A DNA stretch of 42,290 bases from Elusimicrobiota bacterium (GTDB lineage Bacteria > Elusimicrobiota > Elusimicrobia > Elusimicrobiales > UBA9959). The notes under the pieces are model-generated. The model did not search any database. It saw only the letters and a list, made by a program, of their open reading frames with translations, and was not told the origin of the DNA. Positions 15,947-23,028 of this stretch are shown here, piece by piece. The DNA is taken from NCBI GenBank assembly GCA_029267355.1, contig JAJUJA010000006.1:1-42290 (forward strand), written 5' to 3'. The translations under genes were made by a program, and so were the position numbers. Every line of letters begins with the position of its first letter. Position 1 is the stretch's first letter.

Positions 15947-16042
15947 AAAACCTCCAAGGTTAAAAAGATTCTATCATTTATGGCCGGGATTTTAGCCGGC
16001 ACAGGAACAAGATTTTGTCTTGAAAAAACCAGATAAAATAAA

Positions 16043-16143
16043 GAACGGAAGGGGTGGGATTCGGTCACAAATAAATTTCCTGAGTGAAATTTTTCGCGAC
16101 CCCGGCTCGCGGCCTTGCAGAGCTCGGCAACGCTGCGCCTTTT
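16043..16143 (-). repeat. tRNA-Ser-derived repeat, distal copy (A)
   Basis: This block is nearly identical to copy B (16239-16336) over about 100 bp, with one 3-nt indel. On the minus strand it ends with the last 20 or so bases of tRNA-Ser (T-arm 3' strand and acceptor strand) followed by GTTC. It contains GC-rich inverted segments around CGCGACCCC and GAGCTC. No coding sense was found. Confidence 0.85.
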
Positions 16144-16238
16144 CCGCCACTACAACATCGGCGGACAAGCCTCCACACAGCGTCGGCGGACCCGCCAAGA
16201 TTTCAGTGGAGGGCGAATCCCTTGCGAGATGAAATAAC

Positions 16239-16336
16239 GAACGGAAGGGGTGGGATTCGGTCACAAATAAATTTCCTGTGAAATTTTTCGCGACCCCGGC
16301 TCGCGGCCTTGCAGAGCTCGGCAACGCTGCGCCTTT
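16239..16336 (-). repeat. tRNA-Ser-derived repeat, proximal copy (B)
   Basis: This is the second copy of the about 100-bp unit. Its tRNA-like end and the following GTTCGTTATTTCATCTCGCA segment are also identical to the real tRNA-Ser 3' end and flank at 16376-16406. Unit starts are spaced 196 and about 157 bp apart. Between B and the tRNA lies a perfect hairpin, CAAAGTCAA-GCAG-TTGACTTTG, without a T-tract. The 400 bp from 15992 to 16394 hold no gene. Confidence 0.85.
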
Positions 16337-16394
16337 CGAATCCCAACGCAAAGTCAAGCAGTTGACTTTGCTCTCTGCGAGATGAAATAACGAA

Positions 16395-16481
16395 CGGAAG
16401 GGGTGGGATTCGAACCCACGGTACGCGTGAACGTACACCGGTTTTCAAGACCGGCGCCTTAAACCACTCGGCCACCCTTCC
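16395..16481 (-). tRNA. tRNA-Ser (anticodon UGA)
   Basis: The full class II cloverleaf reads from GGAAGGGTGGCCGAGTGG to the acceptor strand CCCTTCC and discriminator G. The anticodon loop CTTGAAA gives anticodon TGA (UGA), flanked by the stem CCGGT/ACCGG. A long variable arm and the T-loop TTCGAAT are present. CCA is not encoded. Two partial copies of its 3' end lie downstream. A TATAGT -10 box (16488-16493) sits 6 nt upstream of its first base. Confidence 0.96.
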
Positions 16482-16487
16482 AGTAAA

Positions 16488-16493
16488 ACTATA
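16488..16493 (-). promoter_or_regulatory. -10 box of tRNA-Ser
   Basis: TATAGT on the minus strand is exactly 6 nt before the first tRNA base, so transcription could begin at or near the mature 5' end. The same spacing is used between -10 boxes and ATG codons of the leaderless-type genes in the window. Confidence 0.45.
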
Positions 16494-16558
16494 TTTTACA
16501 ATAAACTTGAGCCGTAAATCCCGCCTCACTTTGAAAAACAATATATGCGGAAAAATAA

Positions 16559-16564
16559 TATAAT
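16559..16564 (+). promoter_or_regulatory. -10 box of the TPR-CsgG operon
   Basis: A perfect TATAAT lies 19 nt before the ATG at 16584. The leader carries GAGAGGG, so this is a leadered promoter. TTGAAA lies upstream but at a poor distance (22 nt). Confidence 0.5.
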
Positions 16565-16583
16565 GGAAAATAGAGAGGGTTTT

Positions 16584-16976
16584 ATGAAAAAAATATTCCT
16601 TGTTCTGATTTTGTGTCTGGCACCTTTTATTTATGCCCAGCTTTCTCCTGAAATAGTCAAAAAAATAAAGGAAGAAATCGCTCAGACAGAGGCCAAAGCT
16701 TATCAGGTTCAGCCCAGACAGGCCGCTTTATTTATTAAAATAGGCAAACTTTATTCGCAGATAAATGATGCAGACAGGGCGCAATCGGCTTTTGAAAAAG
16801 CGCTGGAGATAGAGCCCAAAAATGACGAGGCTCATTTCATGCTCGCTTTAATATTTGAGAAAAAGAAAATGGATGACAGGGCCTTATATCACTGGAAAAT
16901 CTGCCTTGAAAACACGGCAAACCCTGCTTTCAAATCCATAGCAGAAAAGCATATAAATTATCTTTCAAGGAAATAA
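16584..16976 (+). CDS. Small secreted TPR protein
   Basis: The product is 130 aa. A signal peptide runs to about residue 19 (FIYAQ). Two tetratricopeptide repeats follow, seen in AALFIKIGKLYSQINDADRA (about 50-70) and EAHFMLALIFEKKKMDDRAL (about 85-104), each with the expected Ala/Gly pattern. TPRs are protein-binding helices, so it is probably a periplasmic adaptor. The start at 16584 was chosen over an upstream ATG at 16545 because GAGAGGG and the signal peptide both fit it. The next gene starts 1 bp after its stop, which makes an operon with the CsgG-like lipoprotein. Confidence 0.8.
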   Translation: MKKIFLVLILCLAPFIYAQLSPEIVKKIKEEIAQTEAKAYQVQPRQAALFIKIGKLYSQINDADRAQSAFEKALEIEPKNDEAHFMLALIFEKKKMDDRALYHWKICLENTANPAFKSIAEKHINYLSRK

Positions 16977-16977
16977 T

Positions 16978-17607
16978 ATGAAGAAAAATATACTGATTAC
17001 ATTAACTTTGGCAACGCTTATTGCTTGCGCAGGCCCTCAAACCGCGGTAAATTCCAGAGCGGATTTTTCAAAAATAAAAAGGGTGGCCGTGCTTTCTTTT
17101 AAGGGAGCCAAAGGCGATGTGGCGGCCGATATGATGACGCAGGCTCTTCTTCAATACGGGGCGGATGTGGTTGAGAGGCAGCGCCTTGAAGATGTTTTGA
17201 GAGAGCAAAATCTGGCGGCCGAAAGCGTCCTGTCTCCCGGCACAGCCAGAAAGCTGGGCAGAATTCTCGGCGTTGACGCTATCTTTGTCGGCAGCGTAAT
17301 AGATGTCAAAAACAATTCCGCCTATATAGCCCAGACAAATTCTTCAAACCCGCAAAATACCATAAATCAGGTATCAGGTAAAACGATTTATTCGGCAGGG
17401 TCTGTGGCGGGGCTTAAGGATGCCCAGATTTTATCCACTACGGCCGAGGTGGCTCTGGCGGCCAGAATGGTTGATGTGGAAACCGCCTCTGTTATGTGGT
17501 CCGCCTATATGAGCTATGAAGGTTTTGACATAGCAAGCGCCATGTCGTCCATTTCAGGTTTTTTCGTAAAATCGCTGACGCCCATATGGCCTGAGCTTAA
17601 AAAATAA
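16978..17607 (+). CDS. CsgG-like lipoprotein
   Basis: The product is 209 aa. The lipobox LIAC places the lipidated cysteine at residue 17. The body resembles the CsgG family: KRVAVLSFKG, ADMMTQALLQYGADVVERQRLEDVLREQNL, a GRILGVDAIFVGSVIDV strand and ARMVDVETASVMWSA. CsgG is the curli export channel, but many family members are uncharacterised envelope lipoproteins, and no other curli genes are nearby. AAGGAA precedes the ATG. It is co-transcribed with the TPR gene. The gap of 68 bp to the convergent macB stop has a weak A/T-flanked hairpin (AAAATC-CTG-GATTTT). Confidence 0.85.
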   Translation: MKKNILITLTLATLIACAGPQTAVNSRADFSKIKRVAVLSFKGAKGDVAADMMTQALLQYGADVVERQRLEDVLREQNLAAESVLSPGTARKLGRILGVDAIFVGSVIDVKNNSAYIAQTNSSNPQNTINQVSGKTIYSAGSVAGLKDAQILSTTAEVALAARMVDVETASVMWSAYMSYEGFDIASAMSSISGFFVKSLTPIWPELKK

Positions 17608-17675
17608 AAATCCTGGATTTTAGCGGGTAATTTACGATTTTACTTATTCGCGCTCATATGTATTTTGCCGCAGCT

Positions 17676-19628
17676 TCATTCATATCTCAGCGCCTCTATG
17701 GGATTGAGCATGGCGGCTTTGAGCGCCGGCCAAAAGCCGAATACAACGCCTATAAGACTTGAAAAACCGAAAGCGAACATAACAGTGCCCATAGTTAAGG
17801 CCGGCTTGAGTTTTATTACAAAATGCGCCGCCCAGGCGAGAGCGTATCCAAAGCCTATACCCAAAAGACCGCCTATCAGACAAAGCGTTATCGCTTCTAT
17901 AACGAACTGAACAAGTATATCAGAATTTCTTGCGCCAAGAGCTTTTCTCAGTCCTATTTCTCTGGTCCTTTCACTGACGCTCACAAACATTATATTCATT
18001 ATCCCGATTCCGCCGACTAAAAGAGAGATCCCGGCTATGGCATAAACGACCATTGAAACCTTGCCCATGCTTTCCTTAAATCTTTTTATTTGAACTTCAA
18101 ATGTCCTGACATCAAATTCGTCCTCTTTTCCTTCATCGCCGGGCCTCAGTTTTCTAAGGGCCATTATCACCTGTTCGCGGGCCGCGGACGTGTCCTGCAC
18201 TGAAGGAGCCATTATCTCCAAAAAATCTATGCTTGTTTGTCCGAAAACTCTCTTAAGCGCTGTCTGAAGCGGTATATAGACTCGCGGCTCACCGCCGAAA
18301 AGACTTTCGGCGCCGCTGTCTTCGCAGACGCCTATGATTTTGAAGCCTATGCCGTTTATTCTTATCTCAGAATTTAACGGGTTTTCTTTTTCAAACAGCT
18401 TTTCAACCAGAGTCTGATTGACCACGGCTAACCTTTCCCTGTTCAGGTCTTCCTGAGGCGTATAGACTCGCCCGAAAACTTTGGCGCCGGCAAAAATAAA
18501 ATCCTTTTCTTCCTGCTTTTTAACCGGCACGGCCTTAGGCGTGGACAGAGATGCATCCAGTTTTTTTTTGCCGTAAAATATTTTCACATTTCTGTAAAGC
18601 AGCGGAGTTATGTCCTCGGCAAGCGGCGCCCATCGCTTTACCGCCTCAATCTCAACTCCGGTTATCCTTCTGCTTTTTTTCATATATTCATGCCTCGGCA
18701 TAACCCAAAGTTTTCTGGCGTCTTCCTTGCCGGTGTTCATAAGCAGGCTTTTCATAAAGCCTTCGCTTATCGTCATTAAGGAAATTATGGCGCCAACGCC
18801 TATGAAAATTCCAAGTATGGTAAGCGCGCTTCTCGTTTTATTGCTCCATATGGACTTAAACGCCATGGAAAACTGTTCAAGCAGTTCCGAGAAGGAAAAA
18901 CGCAGGCGCGCTTTCGGCAGGAAAGAGGCTGGAATGGAATGCGACGATAAAGCGCGATTTCTCTCGTCAGAAACTATCAGGCCGTCCTTCATCCTTATGA
19001 CGCGCGAGGTCTGCGCAGATATTTCATCGTCATGAGTCACTATGACCACGGTAAGGCCTCTGGCGTTCAGCTGCCTGAAAATTTCCATAACTTCCTTTCT
19101 TGAAGCGGAATCCAGATTGCCGGTAGGCTCATCGGCAAGAATTACAAGCGGGTCATTTACCAGAGCTCTGGCTATGGCTGTTCTCTGGCACTGGCCGCCG
19201 GAAAGCTCATTTGATTTATGTTTGAGCCTGTCGCCAAGCCCGACAGCCTTGAGACAGGCCTGAGCCTTTTCATCGTCGCGGCGCTCACCTGTGTACATCA
19301 TGGCCAGAGAGACATTATCCTTGACCGTGGTTCTTTTAAGCAGATGAAATGACTGGAAAACAAAGCCTATGGTCTTTGCCCTTATTGCGGCCAGCCGCCC
19401 GTCAGAAAATGAAGATGTTTTTTCTCCCGAGAAATAATACTCTCCAGCGTCGGGTCTGTCCAAAAAACCCATTATATGCAAAAGCGTGGATTTACCCGAA
19501 CCTGAAGGCCCCACCAGCGAGACGAAATCGCCCGCTTCTATGGATACGGAAACATCCCTGAGAGCCTCAACTTTGAAATTGCCCACATGATAGGTTTTGG
19601 ACACATTTTTTATTTCTATTAAAGCCAT
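17676..19628 (-). CDS. macB: MacB-type ABC exporter, fused ATPase and permease
   Basis: The product is 650 aa. The N-terminal ATPase (residues 1-225) has Walker [10 protein letters not shown], signature LSGGQ and Walker [13 protein letters not shown]. The permease half has one membrane segment near 275-300 ([17 protein letters not shown]), a large periplasmic MacB_PCD domain, and three C-terminal segments with the FtsX-like [13 protein letters not shown] loop. It works as a mechanotransmitter that drives efflux or lipoprotein/peptide export through MacA and TolC. The ATG at 19628 was preferred to the TTG two codons earlier. It is the last gene of the PAS-tolC-macA-macB operon. Confidence 0.93.
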   Translation of the reverse strand: MALIEIKNVSKTYHVGNFKVEALRDVSVSIEAGDFVSLVGPSGSGKSTLLHIMGFLDRPDAGEYYFSGEKTSSFSDGRLAAIRAKTIGFVFQSFHLLKRTTVKDNVSLAMMYTGERRDDEKAQACLKAVGLGDRLKHKSNELSGGQCQRTAIARALVNDPLVILADEPTGNLDSASRKEVMEIFRQLNARGLTVVIVTHDDEISAQTSRVIRMKDGLIVSDERNRALSSHSIPASFLPKARLRFSFSELLEQFSMAFKSIWSNKTRSALTILGIFIGVGAIISLMTISEGFMKSLLMNTGKEDARKLWVMPRHEYMKKSRRITGVEIEAVKRWAPLAEDITPLLYRNVKIFYGKKKLDASLSTPKAVPVKKQEEKDFIFAGAKVFGRVYTPQEDLNRERLAVVNQTLVEKLFEKENPLNSEIRINGIGFKIIGVCEDSGAESLFGGEPRVYIPLQTALKRVFGQTSIDFLEIMAPSVQDTSAAREQVIMALRKLRPGDEGKEDEFDVRTFEVQIKRFKESMGKVSMVVYAIAGISLLVGGIGIMNIMFVSVSERTREIGLRKALGARNSDILVQFVIEAITLCLIGGLLGIGFGYALAWAAHFVIKLKPALTMGTVMFAFGFSSLIGVVFGFWPALKAAMLNPIEALRYE

Positions 19629-19648
19629 TTTCAACCTTTTCTGCGGAG

Positions 19649-20605
19649 TTATCCGCCGATGTTTATCGCAAAGCCTCTTTCCGAAGCTATGCCGGTAGAA
19701 TAGTAAACTGAGGTATTCTCGTCTATGCCTGAAATTATTTCTATCTGGCTTTCATTTGAAGATCCGGTTTCAATCTTTTGTTCTGTTAATTTGCCGTTCT
19801 TCTTTATATCCACGAAAGCGTCTGTTGAACGATATCTTACCGCCTTCTTTGGCACATACAGGGCTTTTTCCTTTACACCTGTCACTATGCGCACATCAGC
19901 CGTCATGCCGGAACGCAATCTGGCAATGTCTGAAAGAGGCAGAATCTTGACTTCATAAACATTTACATTTTCCCTGGTGCTTGACTCATGGGCTATTGAA
20001 ATGACGCGCCCCTTTTTCTTTTCATCAGGGAAAGCGTCCAGAAAATACTCGGCTTCCTGCCCTTCTTTTACTTTTCCTATATCGGTTTCATCAACAAAAG
20101 TCTTTATTATCAGTCTGTCTGACACCACGGCTATTTCTTTTCCCGGGCTTACGGACTGGCCCGGCTCAACCATTCTTCTTACTATAGTGCCGTCTATGGG
20201 CGAAACCACCGGGATCAGATTATACGCCTCTTCCACCATTTTTCTTTCGCTTTCAGACGCCTGTGAGGTTTTAAGCGAATCAAGCAAAGCCGTCCTTTCA
20301 TTTGAGCTTATTTTTCCTAAAAGCTGGCCTTTTGAAACCTTCATTCCTTCTTTGAAAAAGATCTCTTCTGCCCGGCCGGCCGCAGACGGCATAATAAGAA
20401 CCCTGTTTTCCGGCTCAACCGTGCCTATAGCCTGAGTCTTGGTTATAAATACTCCTCTTTGCGGCTTTATCTCAGCCATTGATTTAATTCTGAGCATCTC
20501 CGCTTTAGCGGCCTTCCTCTTAATAAGCGAACAGGGCCCGGCCACAGCCAGCAATATTATCGCGGGTATTATGAATTTTTTGCTTTTGAAAAAACTTTTT
20601 TTCAT
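19649..20605 (-). CDS. macA: MacA/HlyD-type periplasmic adaptor
   Basis: The product is 318 aa, shorter than E. coli MacA (371 aa) mainly because the coiled-coil hairpin is short. An N-terminal membrane anchor (about residues 10-28) is followed by barrel-sandwich segments (GTVEPENRVLIMPSAAGRAEEIFFKEGMKV and VVSPIDGTIVRRMVEPGQSV), then the beta-barrel domain (VDETDIGKVKEGQEAE) and a membrane-proximal domain ending in NIGG. It bridges MacB and the outer-membrane TolC channel. The start lies one base after the tolC stop and the stop is 20 bp before macB, so the genes form one operon. Confidence 0.9.
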   Translation of the reverse strand: MKKSFFKSKKFIIPAIILLAVAGPCSLIKRKAAKAEMLRIKSMAEIKPQRGVFITKTQAIGTVEPENRVLIMPSAAGRAEEIFFKEGMKVSKGQLLGKISSNERTALLDSLKTSQASESERKMVEEAYNLIPVVSPIDGTIVRRMVEPGQSVSPGKEIAVVSDRLIIKTFVDETDIGKVKEGQEAEYFLDAFPDEKKKGRVISIAHESSTRENVNVYEVKILPLSDIARLRSGMTADVRIVTGVKEKALYVPKKAVRYRSTDAFVDIKKNGKLTEQKIETGSSNESQIEIISGIDENTSVYYSTGIASERGFAINIGG

Positions 20606-20606
20606 T

Positions 20607-21839
20607 TTATTCTCCGACTGATTTCAAGAAGGCGGCATAAGCCGAATAAGCCGAACTTTCTGCCTGAACCATGGCAGTTTCAGCTTCTATAAGACTGTCT
20701 TCCACGCTGCGCCATTCAAAATACGATGTCTGGCCTGATAGATACTGTTTTCTTACAAGCCATGCCCTGAGCCTGGCCGCCTCAAGCGCCGTTTCGGCCA
20801 CACCGACATAGCCGAGGGCCTGCCTCAAATCGCCGCAGGCGTCCTCCGCTTTAATGTAAAGATCCTCCGATAAATTTTTCAGCTGCAAATCCGCGGATTC
20901 AAGTTCCAGAGCCGCGGCTTTTTTTTGCGCTTTTATTCTGCCGGATGAAAAAAGCGGCACGCTTAAACTCGCTCCCGCTTTTCTGCTGCTTTTAAATGAA
21001 GGCCAGTCAGCGCCGCTATAGCCGTAATAGGCGTCCGCTGTTATTCTGGGCAGGATTTCATCCGCAGCCTTTTCATAATTTTTGCGGGCTATCTCTTTGT
21101 TTAAAAGAGCTATCCTGTACTCATAATGCCCGCGTATTTTATTTTCAAAACCGCAATCTTTAAAATTATCAGGCACTGAAGATATTTTCACCTCATAATC
21201 CTGCGCAGGCGCAGGCTTGCCCAGAAGCAGATTAAGTTTTCTGCGCGCCAGTCTTAAGTTTTTTAGATATGTCTCATGCCGCCACATAGCCGATTTAAGA
21301 GCCGCCTCAGTTTCAAGCAGGGCAGACTTGCTCTCCAGACCGGATTTATACTTTATCTTCAGAAGCTCCAGATTCTCTTTTCTTCTTTCTATTGTCCTCA
21401 GCGATAAGTCGACAAGCGAGCTTGCCTGCGATATTTCGGAAAACAAAACTCTCAGAGAATATTTCACCTGAGAAACGGCTCTTTCCAGATAAGCCTGAGC
21501 CAGCATAGTTTCAAAGGAGGCTATTTTATTGTTTAAAACCGCCGAAGCGTCAAATAGAGGAAAAGACGCGGCAGCGCCGAAGGTATATGAATCATATGAA
21601 CTCTGGCCCTGAGTCCCGTTTTTATAATATGAACCTGAAGCGTAAACATAGGGGAAGAGAGCGGCTTTTGCCGCTTTTTCATTCTCTATCGCCTTTTCAA
21701 GTTTTGCCTTATAATCAAGAACATCCCTGTTGTAAAGCAGGGCCTCCTGCTGAGCCTGCTCAAAGGAAATTTCCTGCGACGGGAAAGAAGCGGGATGTCA
21801 ACAAATCAGCAGGAAGAAAAAGAAAGTTATTTTTTTCAT
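20607..21839 (-). pseudogene. tolC: TolC-family outer-membrane channel interrupted by in-frame TGA at codon 14
   Basis: The frame runs 411 codons from an ATG that overlaps the stop of the PAS gene (ATGA). Codons 1-13 encode a signal-peptide start (MKKITFFFFLLIC). Codon 14 is TGA (21798-21800). The frame then continues without further stops through both OEP repeats, for example ISFEQAQQEAL, SFPLFDASAV, YKSGLESKSALLETEAALKSA and SVPLFSSGRIKAQKKAA. No ATG, GTG or TTG lies between the TGA and Met 112, so a normal downstream start would remove the signal peptide and the first helices. Other genes here end with TGA, so general recoding is unlikely. Either a point mutation, a sequence error or readthrough explains it. 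The partner genes macA and macB are intact. Confidence 0.85.
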
Positions 21840-22246
21840 TGATCAAGCAGACGTTTCTCGCCTTCAAGCTTTCTTATATAGTCGGCGTCTATGGTGTATT
21901 CCATACAGCCGAGATATTTGCCTTTTTCGTCTCTGAGAGCGAAGAATTCTATCACTACCTTATGTTTCGGCTCTCCGTCTTTGACCTTCAAATCTATCCA
22001 GAACCTGGCCGAGTCCCTTTTGCCCTCCTTCATCTCAGAAACTATTTTTTCCACAAGATGAAGGCTTTTTTGAGGATGGCAATCCCTGAAATTTACGCCC
22101 ATTGAGGTCATAGGCCTGTAAAAAAGCCTTTTTTCATGCTTATTCCAGCCGACCACTTCGTCATTTGCGTCTATAACCGTTATCTCGCCCGGCAGTGCCT
22201 CTATTAAGGCTTTAATCATTTCCGGAGTAAGTCTATCAAAAAGCAT
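21836..22246 (-). CDS. Stand-alone PAS-domain protein (PAS_10, as in DUF438 proteins)
   Basis: The product is 136 aa, almost all one PAS domain: LPGEITVIDANDEVVGWNKHEKRLFYRP, the segment FRDCHPQKS and EFFALRDEKGKYLGCMEYTID. These motifs match the C-terminal PAS domain of DUF438 proteins from anaerobes, here without the DUF438 part. A histidine in RDCHP could bind a ligand such as heme (speculative). It has no output domain, so it may act on a partner protein. The ribosome site GGAGG and a TAGAAT -10 near 22285-22300 make it the first gene of the tolC-macA-macB operon. The stop overlaps the tolC ATG. Confidence 0.85.
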   Translation of the reverse strand: MLFDRLTPEMIKALIEALPGEITVIDANDEVVGWNKHEKRLFYRPMTSMGVNFRDCHPQKSLHLVEKIVSEMKEGKRDSARFWIDLKVKDGEPKHKVVIEFFALRDEKGKYLGCMEYTIDADYIRKLEGEKRLLDQ

Positions 22247-22284
22247 TTATCCTCCAAAGCTTGATCTGCAACAAGGCTATTCTA

Positions 22285-22947
22285 TCATATAAGGCTGTTC
22301 TCCTTGAAACTGAAATAGCCCTCGTTTGAGACGATAACATGATCCAGCAATTCTATGCCGAGAATTCTGCCCGCTTCTGCCAGCCTTTTAGTAAGCTTTA
22401 TATCTTCCTGCGAAGGATTGACGCAGCCGCTTGGATGATTGTGCGAAACTATTATGCCTGCGGCAAGATTTTTGACCGCCTCTTCAAAAACTTCCCTGGG
22501 ATGAACCACGCTGAAATTCAAAGTACCTATGGAAACGATATGCTTTTTTATTTCCTGATTTTTAGTGTCCAGATAAAGCACTATGAAATGCTCTTTTTTA
22601 AGCCCGCGCCATTCCTTAAGCTCGGCAAAAACATCCGCCGGCTTGAGATAAATGGAATTTTTTTTGCCTTTAAGATATCTCTTGCCGATCTCAAAACAGG
22701 CGGCTATCTCGCAAGCCTTGGCCAGGCCTATACCGTAAAAATTTGCCAGCTCTTTTATGTCAGGCGCATTTTCTTTACAGACTCTGAGCTTTTCTGCAAG
22801 CTCGCCTGCCACGGACATAACATCCCTGCCTTTTGCCCCGGTCCTTATCAGCAAAGCCAGAAGTTCTTTCTCGGACAGTTTTTCTGGACCGTACTTGAGA
22901 ATTTTCTCTCTGGGCATTTCTATGCTTTCTATTTCCTTAAGGTTCAT
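22285..22947 (-). CDS. radC: RadC family JAB1/MPN-domain protein
   Basis: The product is 220 aa. The N-terminal helix-hairpin-helix region begins MPREKILKYGPEKLSEKELLALLIRTG. The JAB-type metalloprotease-like domain keeps HNHPSG followed by the aspartate in SQEDIKL (motif HxHx10D) and a glutamate upstream. RadC proteins are widespread; they were once linked to repair, and their biochemical role remains unsettled. The start at 22947 has a GGGGGGGAG ribosome site, whereas the longer frame to 23019 runs through the promoter. A dyad identical in its arms to the one before addA overlaps its likely -35. Confidence 0.92.
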   Translation of the reverse strand: MNLKEIESIEMPREKILKYGPEKLSEKELLALLIRTGAKGRDVMSVAGELAEKLRVCKENAPDIKELANFYGIGLAKACEIAACFEIGKRYLKGKKNSIYLKPADVFAELKEWRGLKKEHFIVLYLDTKNQEIKKHIVSIGTLNFSVVHPREVFEEAVKNLAAGIIVSHNHPSGCVNPSQEDIKLTKRLAEAGRILGIELLDHVIVSNEGYFSFKENSLI

Positions 22948-22995
22948 ATCTCCCCCCCATAAAACCGCATTTGCGTTTTTATGCCTTAATGTTTT

Positions 22996-23024
22996 AGCAT
23001 AGCTTCGCGACATGGACATGTCGC
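22996..23024 (-). promoter_or_regulatory. radC promoter with GCGACA-N6-TGTCGC dyad
   Basis: The perfect dyad occupies 23007-23024. On the minus strand its upstream arm GCGACA is spaced exactly 17 bp from TATGCT (22996-23001), so the arm can serve as the -35 (GACA core). A protein on the dyad would cover the -35 and spacer. It starts 5 bp after the addB stop. The flanks extend the match by one base pair (CGCGACA/TGTCGCG). Confidence 0.6.
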
Positions 23025-23028
23025 GTTT

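Noticed and set aside
15992-16541. Open frames of 148 and 112 codons across the tRNA-Ser repeat array
   Set aside because: They run through the tRNA and the repeats, contain translated repeats of the same unit, and have no ribosome site. They are artefacts of the GC-rich repeats.
21798-21800. TGA in tolC as selenocysteine or as part of an alternative genetic code
   Set aside because: Several intact genes here end in TGA (htpX, thioesterase, first GGDEF gene, Hpt gene), so TGA is a normal stop. A Sec in a signal peptide makes no sense, and no SECIS-like hairpin is evident.
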